A stretch of 64,000 bases of DNA from Bauldia sp. Its GTDB lineage: Bacteria > Pseudomonadota > Alphaproteobacteria > Rhizobiales > Kaistiaceae. The position numbers and the translations under genes were made by a program. The notes below the pieces were generated by a model. That model was not told the DNA's origin and made no database searches. It was given only the letters and a program-made list of their open reading frames with translations. Location of the stretch: contig JANQRX010000004.1 in the NCBI GenBank assembly GCA_028284325.1, positions 186,001 to 250,000 of the forward strand, written 5' to 3'. Positions 43,081-51,334 of the stretch are shown piece by piece (the first letter of the stretch is position 1; the number at the start of each line of letters is the position of its first letter).

Positions 43081-43103
43081 GGCCGGGTCCTGGAGACTGT
43101 TGG

Positions 43104-43742
43104 ATGAACCAGTTCGTGAACAACACCGTCGCCTCGATCGAACGAGCCACAGCCGGTCAGAAGTTTGGCACAGTGCTGGCCGACCCCCCGTGGCGGTTCA
43201 CCAACCGCACCGGCAAGGTCGCACCGGAACACCGGCGTCTGGCCCGCTATCAGACGATGACACCCCATGAAATCGGCCAACTCCCGATCGCCGATCTGAC
43301 GAGCGAACCGGCGCACCTTTATCTTTGGGTTCCAAACGCCCTGTTGCCGGACGGGCTTCAGGTCATGGCCGCCTGGGGCTTCCAGTACAAATCCAACATC
43401 GTCTGGCACAAGGTGCGAAAGGACGGCGGATCAGATGGGCGCGGCGTCGGCTTCTACTTCCGCAACGTTACCGAACTGATCCTGTTTGGCGTTCGCGGCA
43501 AGAACGCACGCACCCTGCCCCCCGGCCGCAGTCAGGTGAACTACATCTCGTCGCGCAAGCGCGAACACTCGCGCAAACCAGACGAGCAGTACGACCTCAT
43601 CGAGAGCTGTTCCGCAGGGCCGTATCTGGAGCTCTTTGCCCGCGGCACGCGGCCGGGCTGGACGATCTGGGGCAACCAAGCCGACGAGAATTACCGGCCG
43701 ACGTGGGACACCTACGCCTACAATTCCGTCGCGGCGGAATAG
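43104..43742 (+). CDS. MT-A70 family adenine-N6 DNA methyltransferase
   Basis: A 212-residue MT-A70-type methyltransferase with the catalytic DPPW at 27-30 preceded by VLADPPW, a LYLWVPNALLPDGLQVM segment near 73, and WHKVRKDGGSDGRGVG near 103. In bacteria this family includes solitary and restriction-linked DNA adenine methyltransferases; the partner here is the convergent BglII-type endonuclease gene, overlapping by 25 bp at the stops. It should methylate A in the same site the nuclease cuts. No target recognition motif can be read. GC content drops slightly from the flanks. Confidence 0.85.
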   Translation: MNQFVNNTVASIERATAGQKFGTVLADPPWRFTNRTGKVAPEHRRLARYQTMTPHEIGQLPIADLTSEPAHLYLWVPNALLPDGLQVMAAWGFQYKSNIVWHKVRKDGGSDGRGVGFYFRNVTELILFGVRGKNARTLPPGRSQVNYISSRKREHSRKPDEQYDLIESCSAGPYLELFARGTRPGWTIWGNQADENYRPTWDTYAYNSVAAE

Positions 43743-44494
43743 TCGAACGTCACAACACTTGCAGGTATTCCGATCAAGAGTAGCGGGCAAGGGTTCCCGA
43801 CGCCTCTGAGGACCCGGTCTTGAAGCTTCCGCCAGTGCGTGGTCGCCTCACCGAACTTGTCGCTCACAAAGACCTCAACCCAAGCTTGGCGGAAATCGCC
43901 CAACCTCTCCGCGCGACCCTCAATCAGACGGCGCTGGCGACGGGTCGGCGTGTAACCAAATTCATCGAGCCGATCGAAAGAATCGGCCTCGCAGTCGTCG
44001 GCGAACCGTCGGAGGAAGTCGCGCATTCCTCCGTGAAGATCTTCACCTCGGGTGATGAGTCCGCCCACGGAAATGGCACCCTCGGCGTGAAGTCGCTTGA
44101 AGTTCTCCAAATCGCGATCAAAGAAGGGATCTTTGTTGTTCCATTCGATTTCCAAGGCGAACACCGAACTCCGCGTTCCAAATGCCTTCACATGATCAAT
44201 CTCATGAGACAGTGACGCGACAACCTTCTCCTCGGTCTCGTCGGCCCAACGAACAGTCTTCGTCACGTTGATGTTCTGCTTGTGCCACCCAAGCTCGTAG
44301 AGCGACCTGCGAAGCCGTTGTGTGCTGGCTGCCTCGCCACCACCACCACCAACGATCTCAACGACGGGAATCTCAAATCCGAGTAACGCGCCTTCAATAT
44401 CGGCCTCAGCATCAGGCATATCGTTGGTCACTATGGCTTCGGCGTGGTGAAGCGCTAATACCTCGTAGCCGACACTCTTGAGCCGCTCGAACAT
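43718..44494 (-). CDS. BglII/BstYI-family type II restriction endonuclease
   Basis: A 258-residue protein with a PD-(D/E)XK-like core at about 111-134: VFALEIEWNNKDPFFDRD followed by a LENFKRLH helix, then ISVGGLITRG (141-150). This block is characteristic of BglII-family endonucleases (PF09195), whose known members cut AGATCT or RGATCY. The N-terminal half is helical and Gly-rich near 50. Start ATG 44494 is 6 nt after the ettA stop on the same strand, so it may be read from the ettA message. Its GC content is visibly lower than its neighbours, consistent with horizontal gain together with the methyltransferase. Confidence 0.82.
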   Translation of the reverse strand: MFERLKSVGYEVLALHHAEAIVTNDMPDAEADIEGALLGFEIPVVEIVGGGGGEAASTQRLRRSLYELGWHKQNINVTKTVRWADETEEKVVASLSHEIDHVKAFGTRSSVFALEIEWNNKDPFFDRDLENFKRLHAEGAISVGGLITRGEDLHGGMRDFLRRFADDCEADSFDRLDEFGYTPTRRQRRLIEGRAERLGDFRQAWVEVFVSDKFGEATTHWRKLQDRVLRGVGNPCPLLLIGIPASVVTFDYSAATEL

Positions 44495-44500
44495 GCCTCC

Positions 44501-46156
44501 CTACCCCCTCGTAAACCGCTTGTACTTGATGCGGTGGGGGTTGGCGGCATCGGCGCCGAGACGGCGGACCTTGTCGGCCTCGTAGTCGGCGAAGTTGCCC
44601 TCGAACCATTCCACATGGCTGTCGCCCTCGAAGGCAAGGATGTGGGTCGCGAGCCGATCGAGAAACATGCGGTCGTGGCTGATGACCACGGCGCAGCCGG
44701 CGAAATCCTCCAGCGCGTCTTCAAGTGCGGCCAGCGTCTCGGTGTCGAGATCGTTGGTCGGCTCGTCGAGCAGGAGCACGTTGGCGCCGCGCTTCAGGAG
44801 CTTGGCGAGGTGAACGCGGTTGCGCTGCCCGCCCGACAGCGAGCCGACCTTCTGCTGCTGGTCGCCGCCCTTGAAGTTGAACGCGCCCACATAGGCGCGC
44901 GAGTTCATCTCCCGCTTGCCCAGGCGGATGACATCGGCACCCTCGGAGATCTCCTCCCAGACGGTGTGGCCGTCACCCAGCGCGTCGCGGCTCTGGTCCA
45001 CATAGCCGAGGTCCACGGTCTCGCCAACCGCGATTTCGCCCGCGTCCGGCGTCTCCTCGCCGGTGATCATGCGAAAGAGCGTCGTCTTGCCGGCGCCGTT
45101 CGGCCCGATGACGCCGACGATGCCGCCCGGCGGCAGGCGGAACGACAGCCCCTCGATCAGGAGCCGGTCACCGTAGCCTTTCGACACACCGTCGAGGGTG
45201 ATGACATCGTCGCCGAGGCGTTCGCCGGCCGGAACGATGATCTGCGCCTGACCCGGTGCGCGCGCCTCGCTGCGCTTCAGCAAATCCTCGTAAGCCGTTA
45301 TGCGGGCTTTGGATTTGGCCTGGCGTGCGCGGGGGCTCGCGGCGATCCATTCGCGCTCGCGGGCAAGCGCCCGCTGCCTGGCCGCCTCCTCGCGGCCCTC
45401 CTGCTCCAGCCGCTTGGCCTTCTTCTCCAGATAGGCGGAGTAGTTGCCCTCGTAGGGGATGCCGCGGCCGCGATCGAGTTCGAGGATCCAGCCGGTGACG
45501 TTGTCGAGGAAGTAGCGGTCGTGGGTGACGATGAGGATCGCACCGGGATACTCCCGCAGATGCTTTTCCAGCCAGTGCACCGTCTCGGCGTCGAGATGGT
45601 TGGTCGGCTCGTCGAGGAGGAGAAGGTCGGGCTGGCGCAGCAACAACTGGCAGAGCGCGACCCGGCGACGCTCGCCGCCCGACAGCTTGTCGACCGCAGC
45701 CTCCGGCGGCGGGCAGCGCAGCGCATCCATCGCCTGCTCCACCTGGCTGTCGAGGTCCCAGAGGTTCTTCGCGTCGATCTCGTCCTGGAGTGCCGACGCC
45801 TCCTCCGCCGTCTCATCGGAGTAGTTCATCATCAGTTCGTTGTAGCGATCGAGGATCGCCTGTTTCGCCGCGACGCCCTGCATGACGTTGGCGCGCACGT
45901 CGAGCGCCTCGTCGAGCGCCGGCTCCTGCGACAGGTAGCCGACGGTCGCGCCCTCGGCGAGCCACGCCTCGCCCTGAAACTCGGTATCGATCCCGGCCAT
46001 GATCCGCAGGAGCGTCGACTTGCCCGACCCGTTGGGGCCCAGCACGCCGATCTTGGCGTCCGGGTAGAAGGACAGGTTGATGGTGTCGAGGACCTTCTTG
46101 CCGCCGGTGTAGACCTTCGACGTGCCCTGCATGTGGTAGATGAACTGGCGTGCCAT
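44501..46156 (-). CDS. ettA: Energy-dependent translational throttle EttA (ABC-F)
   Basis: EttA is a ribosome-binding ABC-F ATPase that gates the first elongation step according to ATP/ADP. From ATG 46156 it has 551 residues with two ABC modules: Walker A GPNGSGKS (about 42) and GPNGAGKT (about 360), signatures KLSGGERRRVAL and SLSGGQRNRVHL, an arm insertion near 95-130 and the PtIM linker (about 245-320, charged KKAKRLEQEGREE). It ends with the ettA-type IKYKRFTRG tail. A longer start at 46252 only adds arginine-rich codons. It is flanked by defence-type genes on both sides: AbiC-like upstream and the endonuclease downstream. Confidence 0.95.
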   Translation of the reverse strand: MARQFIYHMQGTSKVYTGGKKVLDTINLSFYPDAKIGVLGPNGSGKSTLLRIMAGIDTEFQGEAWLAEGATVGYLSQEPALDEALDVRANVMQGVAAKQAILDRYNELMMNYSDETAEEASALQDEIDAKNLWDLDSQVEQAMDALRCPPPEAAVDKLSGGERRRVALCQLLLRQPDLLLLDEPTNHLDAETVHWLEKHLREYPGAILIVTHDRYFLDNVTGWILELDRGRGIPYEGNYSAYLEKKAKRLEQEGREEAARQRALAREREWIAASPRARQAKSKARITAYEDLLKRSEARAPGQAQIIVPAGERLGDDVITLDGVSKGYGDRLLIEGLSFRLPPGGIVGVIGPNGAGKTTLFRMITGEETPDAGEIAVGETVDLGYVDQSRDALGDGHTVWEEISEGADVIRLGKREMNSRAYVGAFNFKGGDQQQKVGSLSGGQRNRVHLAKLLKRGANVLLLDEPTNDLDTETLAALEDALEDFAGCAVVISHDRMFLDRLATHILAFEGDSHVEWFEGNFADYEADKVRRLGADAANPHRIKYKRFTRG

Positions 46157-46264
46157 GGCGCATATCTCGCGGAGCCGTGCCGGACGGCGTCCGATGCGGT
46201 CTCTAGTGGAAGGAGCCGCGGCCCTTCTAGTCGAAGCAGGCGGCCCGGGCAATCGGTGCCAGAT

Positions 46265-47055
46265 TTATTCGGGCTCGCCAAAAGCCGATGGTAGCATTAG
46301 ATCCTTGTGGATCGGATCAAGCAGTAGATTCAGCGGCAAGTTGTCGAACAAAGCGAATTCCTCGGCAAGCCGCTTGAACTTAGCACCATGTAGCGACAAG
46401 CAGTTGTAGAAAATAACGACCAGCTCTTGATCGGATAACTGAGCTCTAAGTATTTTAACATAATACTCTTTAGAATAGTCACTCTCCTTCAAAAATCTCA
46501 CAACATTATAAAGATATCTGTAATAGTGACCGAGCTCTGACCGATGTTGATTCCAGAATAAAACATAAGCGTGACGGATTCTATCAATATCTCCGGCGCT
46601 CATATCGGTTTTACGATTATAGAATGAATCAAAGCGATTCTTGAATACGACGAAGCAATCCCTTCCCCTTGTAATTCTACCATCCTTTGTAACAAGATCG
46701 ATAGAATTGGTTATCAAGTTATGCAGCTCCAGCATTCTGAAGAATGAAGACTCGAAGTTCTGCCTTTTTAAGTATTCATTCTGGGCCTCCAGGGCAGACG
46801 CAGATCGATCAAGTTCGATCCTTGTAAGACCGAGCTCTTTGCGTTGTAGATAAATCGTGAATAGAACGCCCATGAAGGCGCAGAAAGACAAGAGTGGGTT
46901 GAGAACACCTCCAAAAAATCACCCCAGGGCCCCAGATCTCCAAATGCACTTGAGTGTTTGATACCCGTCGCAATGAAGATACCAATAAGGAATAGCAATA
47001 CTATCCCGACTAGCAGAAAAGGCGTTGCACCGTTACGATTGGAGGGTTTGGACAT
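46265..47055 (-). pseudogene. AbiC-like abortive infection protein, split by a frame offset
   Basis: Read in two frames this gives one 263-residue protein of the putative phage abortive-infection family (PF16872). The first frame (from ATG 47055) gives two N-terminal features: a membrane helix (FLLVGIVLLFLIGIFIATGI) and FGDLGPWGDF. The second frame continues GGVLNPLLSFCAFMGVLFTIYLQRKEL (in parts), the family motif and second helix, then an F-x-x-M-L-E-L-H core and YYVKILRAQLSDQEL near 200. The frames join at a T6 run, 46913-46918, with one base missing. It may be a dead gene, a phase-variable gene, or recoded by -1 frameshifting; see findings. Composition is strongly AT-rich against a GC-rich background, a sign of recent transfer. 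Confidence 0.8.
46912..46918 (-). other. T TTT TTG slippery heptamer at the AbiC frame junction
   Basis: In the zero frame of the 5' part the codons are GAT TTT TTG, so the heptamer T-TTT-TTG is in the right phase for tandem -1 slippage. A -1 shift there leads into GGA GGT GTT CTC, restoring the conserved GGVLNP motif. GGAGGTG follows at once and could also act as an internal ribosome binding site for restart at TTG 46891. Confidence 0.6.
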
Positions 47056-47120
47056 CGCACAATACATCCAGCGCTGAATAGACCAGCCTAGAAGTAGTAT
47101 GTACCTTAACTAACTCAACC

Positions 47121-47819
47121 TCAACTCGCCTCACTCACATGCTTGAGCAGCCATTTGGCGATCGGCGTCATGGCCGCGCAGTGGTCGGCGACATAGTCGA
47201 CGAACGCGGGTGTCTTCGCGACCGCGGGCACCTTGACGTCAAGCCCCACCGTGAGCCCGTCATGGAGGAGCAGCCCCGCGCGGGGATGGTCCTTGTCGAA
47301 ACCGCGCGGCACGGTCTTGCGCGTCCGGGCGCCGAGCTCATAGGGGCCCGCCGACGTGACCTCGGCGATCGCCTTCTCCAGAGCCTTGCCGGCGCGGGCA
47401 TCGACGACCGCGTTGCGAAACGCCTCCGCCTGCGGCTTCTCGAACCGGTGCATGCCGACACCGAGAATGAGACGGTTGGCCGTCAGGCGCATGTAAAAGC
47501 CCGGTGCCCCCCAGCCCTTCCTGTCGCCATGCCAGAACCACATGTCGAGGTGATCCTTGTACGGCGTCTTGTCCTTGGAGAAACGGATGTCGCGGTTGAT
47601 GCGGAAGATCGACCCGTTGATCTTGGGCGCGAACTGCACGGTCGGCGATATCTTCTGGAGCCGCGGGCCGACCGCGACCACGAAATCGCGCGCCGGGGTG
47701 ACGTAGAAGGCGTCGTAGTCGCCACGGTGGTCGTCGAACCACGCCTTGGTGTTGTTGGCCGACAGGCCTTTGAGGAACTTGAAGGTTCCGGCGGGGAACC
47801 CCGCAAATTCGTCGCTCAT
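47121..47819 (-). CDS. DUF2461 family protein
   Basis: A 232-residue cytoplasmic protein of the DUF2461 (TIGR02453) family: FKFLKGLSANNTKAWFDDHR near the start, FRINRDIRFSKDKTPYKDHL near 75-94 and GFYMRLTANRLILGVGMHRF near 108-127 are the family blocks. The function is not established to my knowledge. ATG 47819 has GAGGAGG 5 nt upstream and lies 11 nt after the oxidoreductase stop, so the two are probably co-transcribed. An upstream extension to 47870 lacks family residues. Confidence 0.86.
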   Translation of the reverse strand: MSDEFAGFPAGTFKFLKGLSANNTKAWFDDHRGDYDAFYVTPARDFVVAVGPRLQKISPTVQFAPKINGSIFRINRDIRFSKDKTPYKDHLDMWFWHGDRKGWGAPGFYMRLTANRLILGVGMHRFEKPQAEAFRNAVVDARAGKALEKAIAEVTSAGPYELGARTRKTVPRGFDKDHPRAGLLLHDGLTVGLDVKVPAVAKTPAFVDYVADHCAAMTPIAKWLLKHVSEAS

Positions 47820-47830
47820 GAGTGTCCTCC

Positions 47831-49078
47831 TCAACCGGCCGGCTGCGCCGCAAGCTGCGCCTTGAGCCACGCCTTCAGATCGACGCCCTCGTCGGCGGCC
47901 ATCTCCAGCGACAACTGCAGGCCCGCGCCCATCAGCTTCCGACCGACGACATGATCCGCCGGTCGGTTCACCGAGTCGATGGCCAGCAGCCGGTCGCCAT
48001 CATAATGGAAGACGGAGAAGCTGCCTGAATCTCTCCTGCCACGCACGACACTGCGCGACGCGCCGAAGGAGAGACCGACCATCTGCAGCTTGACGTCGCC
48101 CTGGTCGGACCAGAACCAGGGCACGTCGCGATAAGGTTCGCGCTTGCCGGTGATGACCCGCGCCGCCGTCCGCGCCTGGTCGGTTGCGTGCTGGACCGAT
48201 TCCAGCCGCAAGCGCGGACCGTAGACATGGTGGTCGAACTGGACGACGTCGCCGATGGCGAGAACCGACGGCGTGCTGGTCTCGACGAAGTCGTTGACGA
48301 TGACGCCGCGCTCGCAGGCGAGCCCCGCGGCATCGGCCAGTTCGGTGTTAGGGACCGCCCCGATCCCGACGATGGCGATCTCCGCCGGAATGCGCGTGCC
48401 GTCCGACGCTTCCACGGCCTCCAGACGACCGTCCGTGCCGACGAAACCGGTGACGGCGGTATCGAGCCGGACATCCGATCCCCAGCCGGTGTGAAGGGCG
48501 AAGAAATGCTCCGAGATCTCCGGCGCGACGGCGCGGCCCATCAGCCGGTCGGCCGCCTCCAGCACCGTGACGGTCTTGCCGAGCGCCCTTGCGGTGCCCG
48601 CCACCTCCAGACCGATGAAGCCGCCACCGACAACAACGACATCGTCGGCGTCGGGCAGGCGATCGCGCAGGCGGCGGGCGTCATCGGCATTGCGGACGGT
48701 GAAGATGCCGTCGAGATCGGTACCCGGCACCTGCGGCAGACGCGCGCGCGCGCCGGTGGCGAGGATAATCCGGTCGGCCGCGATCTCCGCGCCGTCCTCG
48801 AGGCGCACGGCGCCACCGGCGGGATCGACGGCTTCCACGCGTTGGCCGAGGCGCACCTCGATGGCGTTCTTCTCGTAGAACGAGGCCGGCCTCAGCGGCA
48901 GGAGATCGTGGTTGGGGTCCTTCAGGAACGCCTTGGAGAGCGGCGGGCGCTGATAGGGAATGTCATCCTCGTCGGTGACGAGGGTGAGCGCGCCGTCATA
49001 GCCTTCACTGCGGAGGCTCGCCGCGGCCTGCGAACCGCCATGCCCGCCGCCGATGATGACGACACCCTTCTCAAACAC
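47831..49078 (-). CDS. FAD-dependent ferredoxin/rubredoxin reductase
   Basis: A 415-residue pyridine-nucleotide flavoprotein that passes electrons from NAD(P)H to a small iron-sulfur protein. FAD loop GGGHGG is at about 10-15, PYQRPPLSKAFL near 42 is typical of ferredoxin reductases of oxygenase systems, ILATGARAR near 105, NAD loop VVVGGGFIGLEVAGTARALG near 147-166, and the second FAD motif VLAIGDVVQFDHH near 270. A reductase C-terminal domain follows. Start is GTG 49078 with GGGGAG upstream. No ferredoxin or P450 gene is adjacent, so its partner is unknown. Confidence 0.88.
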   Translation of the reverse strand: MFEKGVVIIGGGHGGSQAAASLRSEGYDGALTLVTDEDDIPYQRPPLSKAFLKDPNHDLLPLRPASFYEKNAIEVRLGQRVEAVDPAGGAVRLEDGAEIAADRIILATGARARLPQVPGTDLDGIFTVRNADDARRLRDRLPDADDVVVVGGGFIGLEVAGTARALGKTVTVLEAADRLMGRAVAPEISEHFFALHTGWGSDVRLDTAVTGFVGTDGRLEAVEASDGTRIPAEIAIVGIGAVPNTELADAAGLACERGVIVNDFVETSTPSVLAIGDVVQFDHHVYGPRLRLESVQHATDQARTAARVITGKREPYRDVPWFWSDQGDVKLQMVGLSFGASRSVVRGRRDSGSFSVFHYDGDRLLAIDSVNRPADHVVGRKLMGAGLQLSLEMAADEGVDLKAWLKAQLAAQPAG

Positions 49079-49163
49079 GGCGCCAACTCCCCTGCACCCG
49101 AAGCCACGCGCTCCTAGCCCCTCGGGCGGGCAACCGCAAACAAAAACCGGCCGAGCGGTCGGA

Positions 49164-49847
49164 TCAGACGGTGTCGCGTCGCGCCGCCGTGTCCGACAGC
49201 AGCCATCCCATCACCGCGACGGCGATGAGCGCGCCGATGCACTCGGCCACGACGAACGCCGGCACGTCGTCCGGGCGGATGCCGGAGAAGGTGTCGGTGA
49301 AGCCGCGGGCGATGGCCACGGCCGGGTTGGCGAACGAGGTCGAAGCGGTGAACCAGTAGGCCGCGGTGATGTAGAGGCCGACCAGCCACGGCACGGCGGC
49401 AGGCCGGAAGCGCAGGCCGGCGAGGATCGCGGCCACGAGGCCGAAGGCGGCGACGATCTCGGCTAGCCACTGCGCCGGCCCGGATCGCACGGTCGAGGAA
49501 ACCTGCAGGAGCGGCAGGTCGAACATCGCGTGCGCGAGCACCGCCCCCGCGAGACCGGCGGCGATCTGCACGACGACGTACGCCACCGCCTCGGCCGGCG
49601 CGATCGCGCGCCGCACGGCGAAGGCCAGCGTGACGGCCGGATTGAAATGGGCGCCGGAGACCGGCCCCAGCGTGGTGATCAGAACCACGAGGATGGCGCC
49701 GGTCGGCAGCGCGTTGCCGAGGAGGGCGAGCGCCGTGTCGTCGGTCAGCCGGTCGGCCATGATGCCCGAGCCGACGACGGCGGCGACGAGAAACGCCGTC
49801 CCCAGTCCCTCCGCGACGACCCGTCGCGCGAGGTCAGGGGCCGACAT
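49164..49847 (-). CDS. Aquaporin / MIP family channel, AqpS-like
   Basis: A 227-residue membrane channel with six helices and two half-helix NPA boxes, HFNPAVTL (about 67) and FANPAVAIARGFTDTF (about 172). The sequence around the second box and the short form resemble AqpS, the rhizobial aquaglyceroporin that lets arsenite out and sits in ars operons. Upstream on the same strand a 19-codon frame resembles the start of an arsenate reductase. Water or small neutral solutes are the safe prediction; arsenite is an inference from family and context. Confidence 0.82.
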   Translation of the reverse strand: MSAPDLARRVVAEGLGTAFLVAAVVGSGIMADRLTDDTALALLGNALPTGAILVVLITTLGPVSGAHFNPAVTLAFAVRRAIAPAEAVAYVVVQIAAGLAGAVLAHAMFDLPLLQVSSTVRSGPAQWLAEIVAAFGLVAAILAGLRFRPAAVPWLVGLYITAAYWFTASTSFANPAVAIARGFTDTFSGIRPDDVPAFVVAECIGALIAVAVMGWLLSDTAARRDTV

Positions 49848-49874
49848 GCGAGGCGGGAACGTCGTGATGGTGGA

Positions 49875-49934
49875 TCATGCGGATCCGGCCGAATTTCCGG
49901 TGCACAGGACGAGCTCGTTCAGCGGATCGGTCAT
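49875..49934 (-). pseudogene. Possible arsC remnant (LMW-phosphatase P-loop)
   Basis: A 19-codon frame reads MTDPLNELVLCTGNSAGSA and stops. LCTGNSA is the start of the catalytic loop of thioredoxin-type arsenate reductases (usually LCTGNSAR plus S), and the frame lies 27 nt upstream of the AqpS-like gene, the place arsC occupies in rhizobial ars operons. The catalytic Arg is replaced by Gly and everything after is lost. Chance cannot be excluded for such a short match. The rest of 49935-50158 shows nothing I can name. Confidence 0.35.
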
Positions 49935-50158
49935 GTCGGTGGTTCCCGTCTGGAGCTTGGGCAGCGACCCTTGAGCCACCGCGCGCCTATAGGACGCCAC
50001 CATGACACTGATACGACAGCCCCAACCGCGCGGCCGCGGCGCGAATCCCCCATCATTGCGAGACAGTTAAGGCCACGCGCCGGCGGTCAGCCGATCCACG
50101 GCCCGGCCCCTCACCGGCCCGCGTCCGGGTCCTCCCGCACCGCAAGAACGCCTCCGGG

Positions 50159-50187
50159 TTGAGTCGCCGGCAGGTTTCTGTTACTTT
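50159..50187 (+). promoter_or_regulatory. Promoter of the lacI-ABC-hydrolase operon
   Basis: TTGAGT (50159-50164) and TACTTT (50182-50187) are 17 bp apart. The -10 box runs into the LacI-type operator, so repressor binding would block RNA polymerase. It fits autoregulation of the whole downstream operon. Confidence 0.6.
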
Positions 50188-50205
50188 CCGAAAGCGCTTT
50201 CGGAA
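50186..50205. promoter_or_regulatory. LacI-family operator
   Basis: TTCCGAAAGCGCTTTCGGAA is a perfect 20-bp palindrome with the central AAAGCGCTTT typical of LacI/GalR-family sites. It overlaps the -10 region and lies 43 bp before the lacI-type gene, its likely regulator. Confidence 0.85.
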
Positions 50206-50247
50206 TCCTTCAGAAGACAACGATCCGGGCGCGGGAGCGAAACACAG

Positions 50248-51285
50248 ATGAAAAGACCGGGGCTGCGCCGTGGCGCCAGCCTGAGCGAAATCGCGCAAGC
50301 CGTCGGCGTCACCGAGGGCACCGCATCGCGGGCCCTGAACGGTTACGCGGACATCTCCGAGGCCACCCGGCGCAAGGTGATGGATGCGGCGAGCGCGCTC
50401 AACTACCAGCCGCTGACCTCGGCGCGACGCCTCGCGCGCGGCACGGTGGAAACCGTCGGCTACATCCTCCCCCGGCACGCCGCCACCCAGACCGATCCGT
50501 TTCTGTCGGAGATGCTGGAGGGAATTTCCCAGACCCTCGCCACGCGCGACTGGGATTTGCTGGTTACCGCCCTCGGCGGCACCGACGACGAGTTGAAGAC
50601 CTACGAGCGCCTGGTCAACTCCGGCAAGGTCAGCGGCCTGGTCGTGGCCAGAACACTGAGCGACGATCCCCGCATCACCTACCTCACCGACGCCGGCGTA
50701 CCGTTCGTCAGCCACGGCCGGACGCGCGATCCCCAGGGCTATGCATGGCTCGACGTCGACAACGAAAAGGCGGCCGCCGATGCCGTCGCGCACCTCGTCG
50801 AACTGGGCCACGACCGCATCGCCGTGGTCCACGCGCCGCTTGCCTACAATTTCAGCCGCTTGCGCCTGGAAGGCTATCTCGCGGGTCTGGCGGAGGCCGG
50901 GTTGCCGCGGCGCGACGACTACATCGTCGAATCGGAACTCGGCGTGGAGAGCGGCCAGAACGCCGCGCGACGACTCCTCGCCTTGAAGGAACGCCCCACC
51001 GCCGTGATCTGCGTCACCGACCTGATCGCCATCGGCGTGATGCGCGGCGCCCGCAGCGAGGGCCTTGCCGTCGGCCTCGACCTCTCGGTGATCGGCTACG
51101 ACGGCCTGCCGCTCGGGGCCTTCACCGATCCGCCGCTGACCACGATGACCCAGGACGTGATCGGGACCGGGCGGCGGGCGGCCGAAGTTTTGCTCGAAAT
51201 ACTCGACGGCGCACCGCCGCATCAGTTCCAGGAGATTTCGCATGCGCGCCTTGTGCGGCGCGCTTCGGATGGGCCGCCTCCGTAG
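50248..51285 (+). CDS. LacI family transcriptional regulator
   Basis: A 345-residue repressor with an N-terminal helix-turn-helix and hinge (about 10-60, SLSEIAQAVGVTEGTASRAL and YADISEATRRKVMDAA) and a periplasmic-binding-protein-like sugar sensor domain (about 66-335). The domain ends with DLSVIGYDGLPLGAFTDPPL and TTMTQDVIGTGRRAA motifs. It leads an operon of ABC transporter and hydrolase genes; no second operator was seen in the 49-bp gap before the binding-protein gene, so it is probably the first gene of a self-controlled unit. The inducer is likely the transported solute or its product. Confidence 0.92.
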   Translation: MKRPGLRRGASLSEIAQAVGVTEGTASRALNGYADISEATRRKVMDAASALNYQPLTSARRLARGTVETVGYILPRHAATQTDPFLSEMLEGISQTLATRDWDLLVTALGGTDDELKTYERLVNSGKVSGLVVARTLSDDPRITYLTDAGVPFVSHGRTRDPQGYAWLDVDNEKAAADAVAHLVELGHDRIAVVHAPLAYNFSRLRLEGYLAGLAEAGLPRRDDYIVESELGVESGQNAARRLLALKERPTAVICVTDLIAIGVMRGARSEGLAVGLDLSVIGYDGLPLGAFTDPPLTTMTQDVIGTGRRAAEVLLEILDGAPPHQFQEISHARLVRRASDGPPP

Positions 51286-51334
51286 TGGATCGGCCCCAGC
51301 TAGCCCGACCAAGGGCACGTTTGGAGGAGATGGA

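Noticed and set aside
49935-50158. Promoter of the aquaporin gene
   Set aside because: A TATAGG is present but no acceptable -35 partner could be found at 16-18 bp.
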